A DNA stretch of 64,000 nt from Xiphydria camelus (taxonomy: Eukaryota > Arthropoda > Insecta > Hymenoptera > Xiphydriidae), in NCBI GenBank assembly GCA_963678675.1, contig OY783201.1, positions 13,715,712 through 13,779,711 on the forward strand. Direction: 5' to 3'. Positions 32,634 to 45,160 of the stretch are shown in pieces. A program made the translations under genes and the position numbers. Positions within the stretch are counted from its first letter, which is position 1; each line of letters opens with the position of its first letter. Below the pieces are notes generated by a model. That model did no database searches. It had not been told where the DNA came from and saw only the letters and a list, made by a program, of their open reading frames with translations.

Positions 32634-34560
32634 CGGTATACACGGCTACACACCTATACACGATCAGTCGTATAGGACGACTCCTCGGCCCTGACGCGAT
32701 TCGTGTACGTCTTGCCGGTATGCGCGTATATGTCCCCCGTCCGGACGCACGGCCGCGAAACGATTACGTCAGGAACCGCTTTTAGATGCGAGAGGAACTT
32801 GTAAAAAATGTCCCGGCCATCCCGGTTCGTATACGGTGTCGTACATCTTTCGAGAGGCGACGCACGTTGGCCAGCCGGATTCTTGGTAGGTAGGCGGTGT
32901 GTTACGAGACGAGGTAGCGTACCATCGCTGACCCAATTTCTTTCGGTCCTTCAATTTTCGGTCGTTCTCGTATTACTCGCTGTACTAGATCTTAACGTTC
33001 TTCGCGCGTAGATCGTGCTGCGCCCGAGGGTCGCCTGCCTAGCCGACGGACGCATAGCAGTGCGATCGTCTTAACGAGAGGCCCTTTTCATAGCGTAGCG
33101 TCTTGCGCGGCAGCCGTACAACAATGTCGTATCGGGATCTTTCAAAATCGCCGCGCGCCAGGCTTGTGTTCTTTGTAAGAGCGGTGCGCTACCACGACAC
33201 TGGCCGTCCAGCTCTGATACATAGTAGTTGCGCCGCTTGTTGCTTCTCGCACGTGGTGTCGACTACTGTAATCGATGTAATGGGACGTTTCTTTAAGTGT
33301 TACTTGCGCATTTGAAAGGGATATCAGGGGAGTGTGTTACCGAATTTGGACCGGCACCTAGGTTGGACAACCCCTGTAACCAGAACAGTAAAGATAATTT
33401 GCATTGTTCGGTTAGTTGCACTGTATACTTATTGTTGGACTTAGAGATGGATGGCGAATACGGAAAAAAGAATTTTATACAAAGTGCTCAATAAATGAAG
33501 TAAATAGTGATGGTTCAGATAGCAGAGGTTGTCCTCGGGAGCGACATAGGCACGGAGTAACGTTGTACATTGTAACTGCTACTGTGACGAATCAAAATTG
33601 ATTCCATATTCATAGCAACATTCAAGATGTTCCACAGCTAATAGGATCACTAATGTATTACATACAAATATATGAGCGCCACGAGATAATCACGTTTAAA
33701 GAACAGAGAACAGAGATTCGCACGTAGGTATCGTTTTTTCCCTAAAAAGAAGAATGAAAAGATCACGAAGAATTACATTGACTAGATCATTCGTAGTTAC
33801 GCGCAACAGGAATCACACGGCCAGCGTTCCAGGAAGTCTACTTTTTCGTCCCGGCTCCCCCTAGATTTCATACAACGTTTCCGGAGGAGGTGGGGACCCT
33901 TGCGAAATACACGACTCGCGTTGGCATTGTCTTCTGCGCGAGGTATATTCGAGCGAGTCTACGTACAAATGCATTGCGAAACTCGGGCGGCGCAGGGGAC
34001 TCGTTTATTCGTTTCCCGGACGATTTCGCGTTTCCCGAATGCGTTCCCACGTAGAGGGGCGCGCGCGGGTCCGTCGCGCAATCGTCGCGGACGAAGAACG
34101 ACCGAAGTAAAGCGCCTTCCGTCGCGCCTAAAAACGATCCACGGGCCGGCGCGGCCCGGCGGGCGACCGCGACGCTTTTTATCGGTCAGATCGATTCACC
34201 GTACCGGCGACGAGGAACGCGGCGCGATAGTAGGCGCTAATAGACCTAATGAAGTAATTGTTCGGGCTCGATGAAACTGTGTAAAAACATCGGCTCGCCC
34301 CGGCGCAGGCGTTATCGGAGGCGGATCGTGAGAATCGGCTCGATGTCAAGGTTGGCGGAACAAGTGTAACCTCGGCGGACCGTTACCGCCGGGCGACGAT
34401 TAAACGGTCGATATAAGTACGCATGGGACGAAGCCCGTTTACGAATGGGCCCCGACGCCACCTCTCGGCGCGCGATAATTCGGATTGATATTTTAACGCT
34501 GTTGTGTTGCTCCCTTTATGGTCCTGGTACGTGCGCTTCGAGGAATTATCTATTCTTAAA
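32634..34560. other. intron, repeat-poor, partly CG-rich
   Basis: None of the dispersed families is found. CG-rich between 33990 and 34540, including GCGCTAATAGACCTAATGAA and GTAATTG near 34220-34260. Several short open frames have no recognisable domain. Possible regulatory DNA. Confidence 0.35.
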
Positions 34561-34827
34561 ATACAAAAAAAATAACCTGGTCAATCAAACCAAAATCCTG
34601 GAGACCATAACCAAACCGTTTGCTGAAACATGGATCCTCCATCTGTTTGGTTAGACTGAATATCTTCTGGTTAGAATAATTAGACATGTATAATAGTTGG
34701 AATAACTAAACATGTAATTGGAATAACTAAACATTTGGTTGAATTTACTATTACTTTGGTTAGAATAACTTGACCCATTTAACCCCAGATGCGTTTTGTT
34801 ATTTTAACCAAGTTATTTTTCTCAGTG
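34561..34827. repeat. CACTGAGAAAAAT-ended element, family A, copy 3
   Basis: AATAACCTGGTCAATCAAAC at the (eroded) left end and AACCAAGTTATTTTTCTCAG+TG at the right. Internal GGTTAGAATAA-type motifs and GATGCGTTTTGTTATTTTAA. Confidence 0.75.
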
Positions 34828-34976
34828 TATGCGCGGAGAATACACTGTTAAAAATAGTGTTTGGATCTTTCGAATTGAAATAACATGAATTTTCAGTATA
34901 TTTGAATACACCTTATATCTGTCTGCTTATTCATTCTTTTGACTAAAATTCAAAACAGAAGGACATTATACCATAC

Positions 34977-35186
34977 GAGTCTAAACTTATTCGCCCGGAA
35001 AGAGACTTCATTCACTATTATCTCATTACATTATTTATGAGCTTTTAGCCTGCATCGATATAAGATTTTGTTGTAGATAAAAATGTAATCCGTAAAAAAA
35101 AGTATGATACAATCGTAAGCCTGAAGCTCATAGATAATGAGATAATAGTGAATTAAGTTTTTCTCCTGGCAATTGAGTTTAGACTC
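34977..35186. repeat. hairpin element, family J, copy 1
   Basis: GAGTCTAAACTTATTCGCC, CACTATTATCTCATTA and ATGAGCTT on the left pair with the right arm (AGCTCATAGATAATGAGATA, TTTAGACTC). A related hairpin is at 38505-38660. Confidence 0.7.
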
Positions 35187-35775
35187 ATGCTATAAACATA
35201 ATAATGTATCATTTTGCATGACATTTTAGATACCTACATATGTGATTGATAATTGCTTCAGTTACTTTCTCTTGAATTGTTAAACCAATATATTTTAGAG
35301 TGAAAGATAAGTAGGAAATTGTTAAACGTCCAGTCGATAGCAATAAATTTCGCGTCGATATTTCAAGCGGATAGATATCTACATTAAGAAAAAAATTCAG
35401 TAAAATCAACGAAATATTTAGTCGAGTAGTAGCAACTAAATATTTTATTATACTTTCTTTAAAATACTTTCTCGGCTCTAGAAATATATTTTCTTAATGA
35501 ATGTATTTTGTTAAGCCAAGAAAATATGTTATCAGGCAAATAAATATTATTTTTGAGCTGATAAAATATTTATCTCGTTAATAATCTACGAGCTGTAAAA
35601 GCAGCGCTGTGCCGAGAGGGGTCGAAAAAGAACTTCGCTAACTCTGAAACGATACACGTGGGTCCCACGTACCCAGTGTTCCTTAGGCTTTGCTTTCCTC
35701 TTAATGTGCACCATTCTGGAGGTAATATTCTTTTGTTTTTGCAAAAATAAAAGATTTCTTCGAACAGTAATCGAA
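35187..35775. other. AT-rich intron
   Basis: Low-complexity AT sequence, some repeated AAATATTT motifs, no defined element. Confidence 0.4.
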
Positions 35776-35778
35776 GGT

Positions 35779-35956
35779 CGACCGAGAAAAATAGATAGGC
35801 TAAAATGACAAAATGCATCTAATTAAACGCGTTTAGTTATTCGAACTAAAAGTGGTCGGTTTAATCAAACAGATGTGGAGGATCCATATTTCACCAAAAA
35901 ATTTCGTCACTATCCCCAAAATTTTGGTTAAATTGACCAAAATTTTTTCCCAATAT
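35779..35956. repeat. CACTGAG-ended element, family A, diverged copy
   Basis: ACCGAGAAAAATAGATAGGC, then ACAAAATGCATCTAATTAAA. The right end TTTGGTTAAATTGACCAAAA and TTTTTTCCCAAT is eroded. Confidence 0.55.
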
Positions 35957-36411
35957 AAAAACCGTTTCGACGCACCTCGTTACATGAACCTGTATATTTT
36001 ACATTCATCAGACTCAACGCGTGGGTGACTTTTACAATGTAAAAAAAAACTAACTCGTCCTCTCCCTGCGTGCCTTATACATATTGTCGCCCCGCATGCG
36101 CGCGCGACGATTATATCGTCGTATAAGCGGTGCAACGGCGAAGAGCAAAGTTAATTTTCTGTATCGAGCCGCGCGCATGGGGTACGCCGATAAATAAACA
36201 CCTACGCGGAACCGGCCGATGTTCGGGGGACATTAAATGACGGGAGGAAGGCGCGCGAGGATGGGCTATAACAACTCCGGCGCTACGGCCACTTATACGC
36301 GGCTCGGATTATTAGCTCGAATTCGTAATTACCGCGACGAACACTCGAAATACACCGTTTCCACGGATTCGTGTTACGCTCGTCTCGTAAGACGACGCGC
36401 TACCGTCATCT
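35957..36411. other. intron, no recognisable element
   Basis: CG-rich between 36070 and 36400. Nothing recognised. Confidence 0.4.
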
Positions 36412-36888
36412 CACAGAAAAGTTATATACGTATTTAAGATATACTTACAAAAATTGTATGTATATAATGAGCATTCCAAGAGTATATACATTTATATCGC
36501 TTTCTGTATACTTTGCAAGTTCTTAAAATATATTTGCTATATTTTAAAACACATTTTGTTAATTTCCTTATTTAAAAATGTACTTTTTATTAATACATTT
36601 AATATATATTTTAGATATTTCATACTACATTTCACATAAGATATACTCTAGAATAAATGTCATTTTTCGAATTCAGCTAATATTTGTAAATATTCTTTGA
36701 TTATATGAGGAATACATATTTTTTCTTCCTACATTCAAAATATACCTAATTAAAATATATGAAAAACGTACTTTAAGCACTCGCGAAGTATACAAAAAGT
36801 TGTAAAAATATATGTTTGTAATACCTACTCGTTACATGTATTTGAAATACTTTTTTTTTTTAAATAATACATAACTTTTCCATCGGAG
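36412..36888. repeat. family D palindromic element, copy 7
   Basis: CAGAAAAGTTATATACGTAT at the left and AATACATAACTTTTCCATCG at the right. GTATACAAAAAGTTGTAAAA near 36788. Confidence 0.65.
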
Positions 36889-37530
36889 CTACGTGGTGAT
36901 AATCGAATGAATAGGGAAATCGAACTCTCGAGAATATTCAGTGGCGCGATATTAATGAACGGACGAACGGATTGTCGTGACGCATTTGCATGAAGTCTCG
37001 TTGGATACTTTATAGCGCGAAAGCAACAGTTTCATTCACCGCGCGGCGGCGATTCTTTCACAGTTAGGCGCGTATACGCTCGTAAAGTTTGCAGGGAATT
37101 TACGTAAACTCGCGGATAAAAGCGTGTAGCAGGTGCGTGTGTGTTTTCTTTTTGGAGAGCGTTCGCATGTCGTGATTTCATTTATGTCGTCGAACGACGA
37201 ATATATGTTTCTTGCGTTGTCGATAAATTTTGCGCGTTTATGTGATTCGGTTGATTCGAATTAAAAAAATATATGGGATTTATCTCGTTTATCGCGTTAT
37301 AACGGATTTTGCGTTAAATTTTGAGAAAATTTGCCTGTTTACTTCTAGAGAACATAGTTGCAGTGAAATAGATCCTAGAATATATATAAATTATAGTCGA
37401 CGGGTCTATAAATATGGTCGAGAGAGGATCGCGATGATTGTCGTGGAAATAAGCCTTTATAGCCTCGTTTATTATAATTTATGTTCTAGGACTTATTTCG
37501 TAGTAAAGTAATATAAATGCTCCACAATTG
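36889..37530. other. intron, no recognisable element
   Basis: CG-rich to 37130, then AT-rich. Nothing recognised. Confidence 0.4.
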
Positions 37531-37659
37531 CACTCAAAAAAATTTGGCCACAACTAGAAAATTATAGTAATTGCAGTGATAATTTTCTTCGCAATAGCAA
37601 GAAGAAGCTGGCGAGGCAGCCAGAAATATAGCTTGATTAGCTAAATATTTTTTTCAGTG
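37531..37659. repeat. CACTCAAAAAAATTTGG-ended element, family I, copy 1
   Basis: Begins CACTCAAAAAAATTTGGCCA and ends AGCTAAATATTTTTTTCAG+TG. It contains ATAGTAATTGCAGTGATAAT, shared with the longer copy at 51079-51235. This copy lacks about 28 bp in the middle. Confidence 0.8.
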
Positions 37660-37670
37660 TGAGGTGCAAA

Positions 37671-37833
37671 TTAAAAATCGATTATCTCGAGAATGATTAG
37701 ATATCGAAAAAAAAAAGTTGACATGAAAAATGTTTTCCCATATTTTTACAATAAAAAAAGTTGCTCCTGATTTGTCACGTATCTCCACTGCGCTTCGAGA
37801 TAATCGCATTCAAAGTCAAGCTGAAATCGGAGC
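37671..37833. repeat. family B miniature element, copy 3
   Basis: The ends are imperfect inverted repeats, CGATTATCTCGAGAATGATT and CTTCGAGATAATCGCATTC. The inner order is shared with the other copies. Confidence 0.7.
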
Positions 37834-38504
37834 GTTTATCTCAATCTTATCCTATAGTTGGAAGCCACACGCGCCTAGAACAATATTGTATTTTTCACTT
37901 CATTGATTTGGGAAGTTGGAATGCGCGTTAAATGGTTAACAGCATATTAAATATTCGTAACGATTAATTATTATCGCTCCTCCGATTACCGATCGATTCG
38001 TTCTCCTCTATACCGGCTAGATTATTCGTGCCGGAGAACATTTCTGCAGTGCACGAGCAACTAACTGTTGCAGAGAGTCGAGGACGACCGACGCGTGGCC
38101 CGATGACCCGCTGCTCATGTAGGTCGTCAGCATCGGAGAAATTGTAGGTGGAAGGATGCAATATATATCCTCCTCCTTCTTATAGGCAAAGATCTCTCTT
38201 GCTCGCGTCTCTCTTCTCTCGAGATGTTTACGGAACTTCGTCAGGTTTCTGGCGGCATCTGATATATCGCACACACCAAACGATTAGCGGCTTTCGTCGA
38301 GTTTATATAAACGTGGAAATTATGATGAGCTCCCGTTCGTGGATTTCCGAAACAAACATCACTTTTCTCATGTTTTTTAGAAACGGGAACACTATGTGGC
38401 GATAGTATTGGATTTCTCGGCTAGTATATTGAATTTTAATTTATTTATATACATATTCAACTTTTAAATCAGAACATGTAACGATATAATCTATTCATCA
38501 CACA
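37834..38504. other. intron, no recognisable element
   Basis: Mixed composition. Overlapping open frames near 37964-38405 lack any domain. Confidence 0.4.
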
Positions 38505-38660
38505 CAAGAAAGAAATTTGTATCGCTGTTACCTTGTTATCTACGAACTTTTGTCCTACATTGACATAAGACTTTATTGTATAGATAAGAATGTAATCTTC
38601 AAAAAAGTAAGTCAAGAGTTCGTAGGTAATGAGACAATAGCGTTTCGAATTTTAATCCCA
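38505..38660. repeat. hairpin element, family J, copy 2
   Basis: TTACCTTGTTATCTACGAAC pairs with GTTCGTAGGTAATGAGACAA. The inner GACATAAGACTTTATTGTAT matches ATATAAGATTTTGTTGTA of copy 1. Confidence 0.55.
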
Positions 38661-39404
38661 GCGTCAAATTTTTTATATAGAATACAAAACAGTAGTTCGT
38701 TCCATCAGCCGGTATTAATGTGATTGGTGGCAATTGCTGTCTCCCTTCTATCGCCAACTTTTGAGTTCATTGCCATAGAAAATCTGTGAAAGATGATCAT
38801 CCGGAGAAACGACTTCCTCTGCCACGTTGAAAGAACTTTTCGCTGCACTAAAGAAGCATCCGCGATCGTTAAGAGTCTCTAGCGACGTCAAAAGTTTAGT
38901 TCTATATTAGGTGCCGAATAATTAACGTCACAGTCAAATCCATAATTATAGAAATTCCACGTCGTAATGTCTCGTTCGAAGCGTCTCGCGTGAACGCCAC
39001 ACGCGGGACACTTTCTTCCGGGACGAAACGTTCCATCGAAGCTTCTTCCTCCACTTCAGTAGCGACATTCCTTATAGGCATACTATTTTTCGATTTCGAA
39101 TAATGTCATTACTCTACGTCATTCTGGTCATCCCATATCTCCCCTCGCGTATATAGATGCCCCTTACTCGGGGAGATTCGATGGAAACCGTCGAAAACCA
39201 GCCCGACAACTTTTCTCGCATCTATAAAGACTTTCTAATGAGGAAACGTCTGTATCCACATGAGTCTCTCGAAGGCACCTGCGATTAATATTACGTAAAT
39301 TAAATCCGTGGGCAAATTCATGGGCAAGATTTCGATCGAGGCTCGCGGGTCGATATACTCGAAATTTGCAATCATATCTCTTGTTTAATGTCCCGAGTGA
39401 AAAC
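38661..39404. other. intron, no recognisable element
   Basis: Mixed composition, nothing recognised. Confidence 0.4.
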
Positions 39405-39785
39405 GTTTATTAATGGCAATTTCATCAAAATACAATCAAGAATAGATCATCCTCGACGTGATCCGAAGATGATTCGAAGAGTGAGAATATTATGCTCCAT
39501 TTCTGTGATCCATTTCTCTTCGTCTCATTCGTATTCTCGATACATTTGTATTTTTTGTTATATTTTGATCTACTTTTAATTTGAGAATAAAGGTGACCGT
39601 TTTAAATTGATTATCTAAATACAATTAAAATGTCATTTTTAAATTGAAAGCGGAACAAACTATGATCAAAGATAGGAAAAATGACATAAAAAATGTACCA
39701 TATTAAAATCAATGTTCTTAATCTTCGGATAATTTTTGTATCAGATCGAGAATTATCTATTTTTGATAAAGTCTTGATGCCAATT
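39405..39785. repeat. hairpin element, family H, copy 2
   Basis: ATCATCCTCGACGTGATCCG at the left and CTTCGGATAATTTTTGTATC at the right pair in part. Shares its right end with the next copy. Confidence 0.6.
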
Positions 39786-40120
39786 CCATTAAAATAGGAT
39801 CAAGAATGAATCATTCTCGGCGTGATCCGAAAATGATTCGAAGAATGGGAATATTATGGTCAATTTCTGCGATCCATTTCTTTTACCTCATTTGTATTCA
39901 TTTTTGATGATATTTTGATCTACTTTTAATTTTAGAATGAAAATGACTATTTGATATCGATGAAATATTTAAATATCATTTCAAAATTGCAAGTGGATCA
40001 GAATATGATCAAAAATGTATCATATTAATATCATAATATTTTCATCCTTCGGATCATTTTTTATCACATCAAGAATGGTCTGTTTTTGATAATGTTTTGA
40101 TCAAATTCGCATCAATTTTT
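39776..40120. repeat. hairpin element, family H, copy 3
   Basis: ATCATTCTCGGCGTGATCCG at the left and CTTCGGATCATTTTTTATCA at the right. Directly abuts the previous copy in the same orientation. Confidence 0.6.
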
Positions 40121-40731
<611 letters not shown>

Positions 40732-40783
40732 CGCTTGAAGAATTCCTAGCAGGGAAGCACCGCGATCGCCGCGTCGGACGGTA

Positions 40784-43043
40784 CACGGAGAGAAATCGTC
40801 AGTACTATTTGCCTGAAATTCGGGGAAAAAATACCCAACTAGTACGGTAATCGTGTTGCATTTGGTCAGTAAGGTAAAAAATATCATGCATTCAAAGAGT
40901 TTTTCATGTTCTCGAAAGTAAAATGTGACCTCTGTATCAAATAAAAAATGTGGTTGGAATAGATGAAAATTATGGCTGAGATAGATTGAAAGTGTCAAAC
41001 AATGAGAGAGATTTTACTGTTTTCGGGGTAGAAACTGCTGCACCGGTACGGTAAAATATACTAACCTGTACTGAAATTATTACTAACCTCAAGGATTACT
41101 TTTTTCCCACCAATTAGAATATAAATTTACCGTTCAATATGTGAGACTTTTTATTTTACGTTCTTATATTTTTTATTTATCCGTGAGCAAATTTTCTTCA
41201 CCTTATTAAGTGAAAATTAATCATTAAATTAAAATTGTATGGAAATTTTCATAAATTTTGTTCTAATTACTTGTTTAATATCGGGAATTGAATTCTTTTC
41301 CTGACATTTGAGCTAAGTGCATTTATTTGTGACCGTTGCTATCGAGCGTCGGGTCGTTCCGCGTCTCTCGTACCAGTGCAGTGCCAAAAAGTTCGCATCA
41401 CGGAGAAAGTCGCGGCATCGGGGTACGTACCCGCGCTTGCCTGTGCCAGAAATAGCAGTTTATTGCGGCCAGGTAGTAAATGATCGCTGCAAACGACGAG
41501 TATTTCTAACTTCCTTGCTACGCATTCATTACTAATGAAAATTCGACAGATTTTGTAGGAAATATTTCCCGAAAGAACAGTTTATTGATGAATGCTACTG
41601 ATTGTGAGTTACAACGTGATGAATGTGACTGCGACTTGACTTCGGCTCTTCGCCGAAGTAGCTCTTGCGATGGTCGAAGGAGAGAATGACCACCGAGCTG
41701 CCCAAGCCGTCCTTACGCCCGGCTCGTCCCTTATTCCGAGCCGATCACCGTGCGTTCTCAGGTAGCGTCGGTGTCCTGTTAGTCGGACGATCGGTATGGT
41801 CGTCCATGCGTTATCGAGGATGTTCCGTTAACGGCCCGCAGACCCTAGGTTTTCTCCGTCAAATCGTTCCTCACACTTTTCTGCTCAGAAGAACAAATGA
41901 CATACAAAATTAAATAGATTTAAATTTTTCAATGAAAATCTTATCTGCTGAGACTCTATGTATTGTAAGCTATATTCGACGCGGTAGACTCGACGCGGCT
42001 GCACGATAAGTCCTGAAGCAATCCTCGATGAGACTCGGATCACGATCCGATATGCACGCTGGTTGTCGGTCGAATGGCTTCCTTCGATTGCCTAGAGGAG
42101 CAGAGGACCCCCTTACTCCTTCATCCTGGGCCTGCATTGGAAAGCCCCGTTGCCTTGACGTCATTATGGGGGAAACTGCCCGCTTCCACCTTGCTTCGTG
42201 AATCACCCTTGCTTGACGCGTCCACTCCAAACGGTGCCTTGAAATTTCAGTATAGAATTTTTTTGCATGAATTTCCCCTCATTTTCTTCTAGTCTTCTCT
42301 TCTTATTTATAACGAAAAAGAAATCACCAGAATTTCCCATCAAATACTCCTGGTAATGGACAAAAATGGTGAGACTTCTCCGTATATCAGGCAAAAAATA
42401 TGATTAAAAAATCTACTAACATTTTCCCATAAATCTTCTGAATAAAATCACTTACCTCAAAAGCCGCTTTCACCAGATAGTAATTCATCTTTTTAAATAA
42501 TTGTTTTTTTTTTATAAATGTATTAGTTTAAGCACTTTATTTTTTCTGGAACAACTCGCACCGGTTCTAATGGCCACAACTCACAACGTGCGCCGACTTC
42601 TGACGATCGGCCGAAAACGGCCGAACTGACGCGAACTGACGCGAACTGACGCTCACGTGATCGCCTTTATAGATGTCATTGGTAGAATCTATCTATCCGG
42701 ATAGGTAAAAATTCCGTTACTCTAGGGTAATTGTGCAGTAACGTAATGATAAAAATTAAGGCGCACAACTTGTTACAATTTAAGGGCCGAATGATAATTT
42801 TTGCTGCTATTATACGATAACATTTATTAACGGAGGGATACTTTCTATATTGTGCAGGCATAAAAATTCCTGTTCGGGTAAAATTGTAGAGGTGGAACGG
42901 TAAAAATTCTGGAACGTTCGTCAAAATATATCGGTTGATTGTTAATTCCTGACCAGCGTCTCTACAAAATTAACCGTAAAACACCGAATGCTACACGCTT
43001 ACCCTACTATTTAGGTAATTTTTACCGAAAATTTCTCTCCGTG
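40784..43043. repeat. possible 2.3 kb CACGGAGA-ended element
   Basis: The left end CACGGAGAGAAATCGTC and the right end (inverted) CACGGAGAGAAATTTTC match at 15 of 17 bases. Both flanks just inside are rich in GGTAAAAATT and GGTAAAATAT motifs. The central part (about 41310-42640) is GC-richer and may be a separate insertion. It carries three copies of GAACTGACGC (about 42622-42652) and a TATAAAGGCGATC string on the minus strand. No domain is recognisable, so the pairing of the two ends could be coincidental. Confidence 0.4.
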
Positions 43044-43049
43044 TAGTTT

Positions 43050-43635
43050 AAATTATGCAAATCCGTGATAACTGTTCATCGGTCGGGCGGACATTAAGTG
43101 TGGACACAAGAGATAAAATAAAGTACAGTCTTCCGCGGAGAGCTATACAAATGCCGATGCTCTCTCTCTCTCTGCCCCCTCGCTGCGTCGGCGCGCGAGA
43201 TTCTCTTTTTTTTTTAATCGCCCAAACGGCGAAAATATTTATGGACTTGTACGTTTAATCGTCGACGTACGGGACGTACCGTATTTTTCCGCCGGCACCT
43301 ACCAGCGGACATTTATGGGACCTCGTTAGAAAATCGTGACCCGACGCACCGCGAGGAGATAACGCCCCCGCGTCGCTGAAAAGGACCCCCTTATTTCTTC
43401 CGAGCGTCCTTCGTCCGCGATCGAATTCTTGGTAGTCGTTATCGGTTTCGTCGGACCGCGCTATCGGTGCTTGTCTTCCGTACGAGAGTTCGATTCGAAA
43501 CGGCAGTCGATATCAGGCGTCATTGTTCTCGTAATTGAGATGAAAAAGCTACGCAGTTACGATCCACGACCTGCCACTGAGAGTATAAATAATCGAGTAA
43601 AAATGGGATAAGCGCACCGGTTGAGAAATGCAGAT
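43050..43635. other. CG-rich, repeat-poor intron block
   Basis: Free of the dispersed families. Includes GACATTTATGGGACCTCG near 43308 (a TTTATGG homeodomain-type site). Candidate regulatory DNA only. Confidence 0.3.
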
Positions 43636-43639
43636 TTAA

Positions 43640-43722
43640 CCCTAGGATACTAATATGTCGTAATTTTTACGACGCTTCCATTAGAACTAACGTATAAAGA
43701 AAAACATATTAGTATTCCTGGG
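43640..43722. mobile_element. 83 bp TTAA-flanked hairpin (piggyBac-like miniature element)
   Basis: TTAA at 43636-43639 and 43723-43726 flank CCCTAGGATACTAATATG and its inverted partner (CCCAGGAATACTAATATG). The pair is one mismatch plus a local shift from perfect. Very short, no coding capacity. Confidence 0.7.
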
Positions 43723-43726
43723 TTAA

Positions 43727-43872
43727 AATCGATTATCTCAAGAACGATTGGAGTTATCGAAAAAAAGTTTAAATAAAAAGGGTTCGTCTGTGTTTTTACT
43801 AGAAAAAAGCTACTTTGACTTTTTCGTATATCCCCACTGACTTTCGAGATAATCGCGTTCAAAGATGAACGA
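43727..43872. repeat. family B miniature element, copy 4
   Basis: AATCGATTATCTCAAGAACG at the left and TTTCGAGATAATCGCGTTCA at the right. It begins right after the TTAA hairpin. Confidence 0.7.
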
Positions 43873-45089
43873 AAACTGCAGCATTTATCCCACTGCTTTA
43901 CCGAGACCTTCGGCGGCTATACCGGAACCGAGAGCGACTTCCGGGAAGGAAAGACGAGAGTAAAGAGAAGACCTGCAGTGACGAAGGAATAAATGTTAGG
44001 CGCGAAATATTTATTCGCGCCCGTTTCGCTCGGTCGATCGCACCGGAGAGATCCGCCGGTTTTGCGTCGTTCGCCGAGCACAACTTTGTATTTTCTCGCT
44101 CGCTCCAATGATTCTTTCGCTCTCGCGAGAAAGCAGCGAGGAGCGATCTCGCCGTAGGAGCACGCGCGCGCGGGGGACGTCGTCGAACTTACGGGACGAA
44201 CTTGCAGGAATTTCTGTTGACTTTTTCCCACCACGGACGGAAGGTGCATCGCGCGTCCCGATGCGAGACGACTACTCGTCGCAACCGCGTAACCGAACGT
44301 TATACGGGTTCGCGTAATTTCCCGGAATTCCTCCGGTTTTTCGATCGACGCTCGGGATTTATCGCGCCTCGCTCGTCCGCGTAATTTCAACGCGCGACTC
44401 CACGATATTAATGGTCCCTTTCTGCGGTTGCGCACGCGCTCGCGCTCGGCCGATCGTCTTAATCAACGCGCGCCTCTATCGTAGTAAAAAATTAGCATTT
44501 TAAATCACGCACCGCGGGATCCCCTCGATCAGGCCTGTCGTAATTCGTTTATTATTAGGCGCGCGCGCGCGCACGCACGGTATATACAAGATTAATCGTC
44601 ATTTTCAGTGTTTGTAATTATTTTGAGTGATGCGTGACGGTGGTGCCGGGGGTCCAGTTTATTGTACGGAAGACGTGGAACTCTCGCGCGCGCGCGCGAG
44701 CGCATGCATAAATGTATGCAAGAAAGCGATAGCTGGCATCTTTCGAGCCGTACGCCGGATCATCAATCTACGTCCGGGAGGATTCTCCCGGCTCCGGGAT
44801 CTCGCCTCGACCACGTGTTATACCTGTAGACTCTCGCGCAGGGCCTCTCATCTCGGGAATTCACGCGCGCGCGCGCGCAGGGCGCCGTGGATTTTTCACG
44901 GCGTGTCGCAACGCTCGATCCTCTCTGGGCGTAGCGACGGTGAATTCGTATAGGAGCTTCGCGCGGCAGTGTTTCGGCGCGCGTAATTTTTTACGGGTGA
45001 AAAAGCAACCGCGGCTTGTAGGGATTTTCTGGAAACTCGCAGTGATGGAGCGAGGAATCTGTACTTTCGTGTTCTTGAAATAATTGAAA
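43873..45089. other. CG-rich, repeat-poor intron block
   Basis: High CpG with many GCGCGC runs. Open frames on all strands are composition effects. TTAGCATTTTAAATCACG near 44491 and AATTCGTTTATTATTAGG near 44542 are AT islands. No gene recognised. Confidence 0.35.
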
Positions 45090-45160
45090 TACGTTAGCCC
45101 TCCCATTGCTGTGAAAAGTAACGGGAATGAGGGGCCAGCTTACTTTTACCGTTCTATTCG
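45090..45160. repeat. family C hairpin element, eroded
   Basis: TTAGCCCTCCCATTGCT pairs with GGGAATGAGGGGCCAGCTTA. Terminal parts are missing. Confidence 0.5.

Noticed and set aside
41310..42640. Solo long terminal repeat of a retrotransposon
   Set aside because: TATA-like and AATAAA-like strings on the minus strand are suggestive, but no TG...CA ends, target duplication or primer site could be found.
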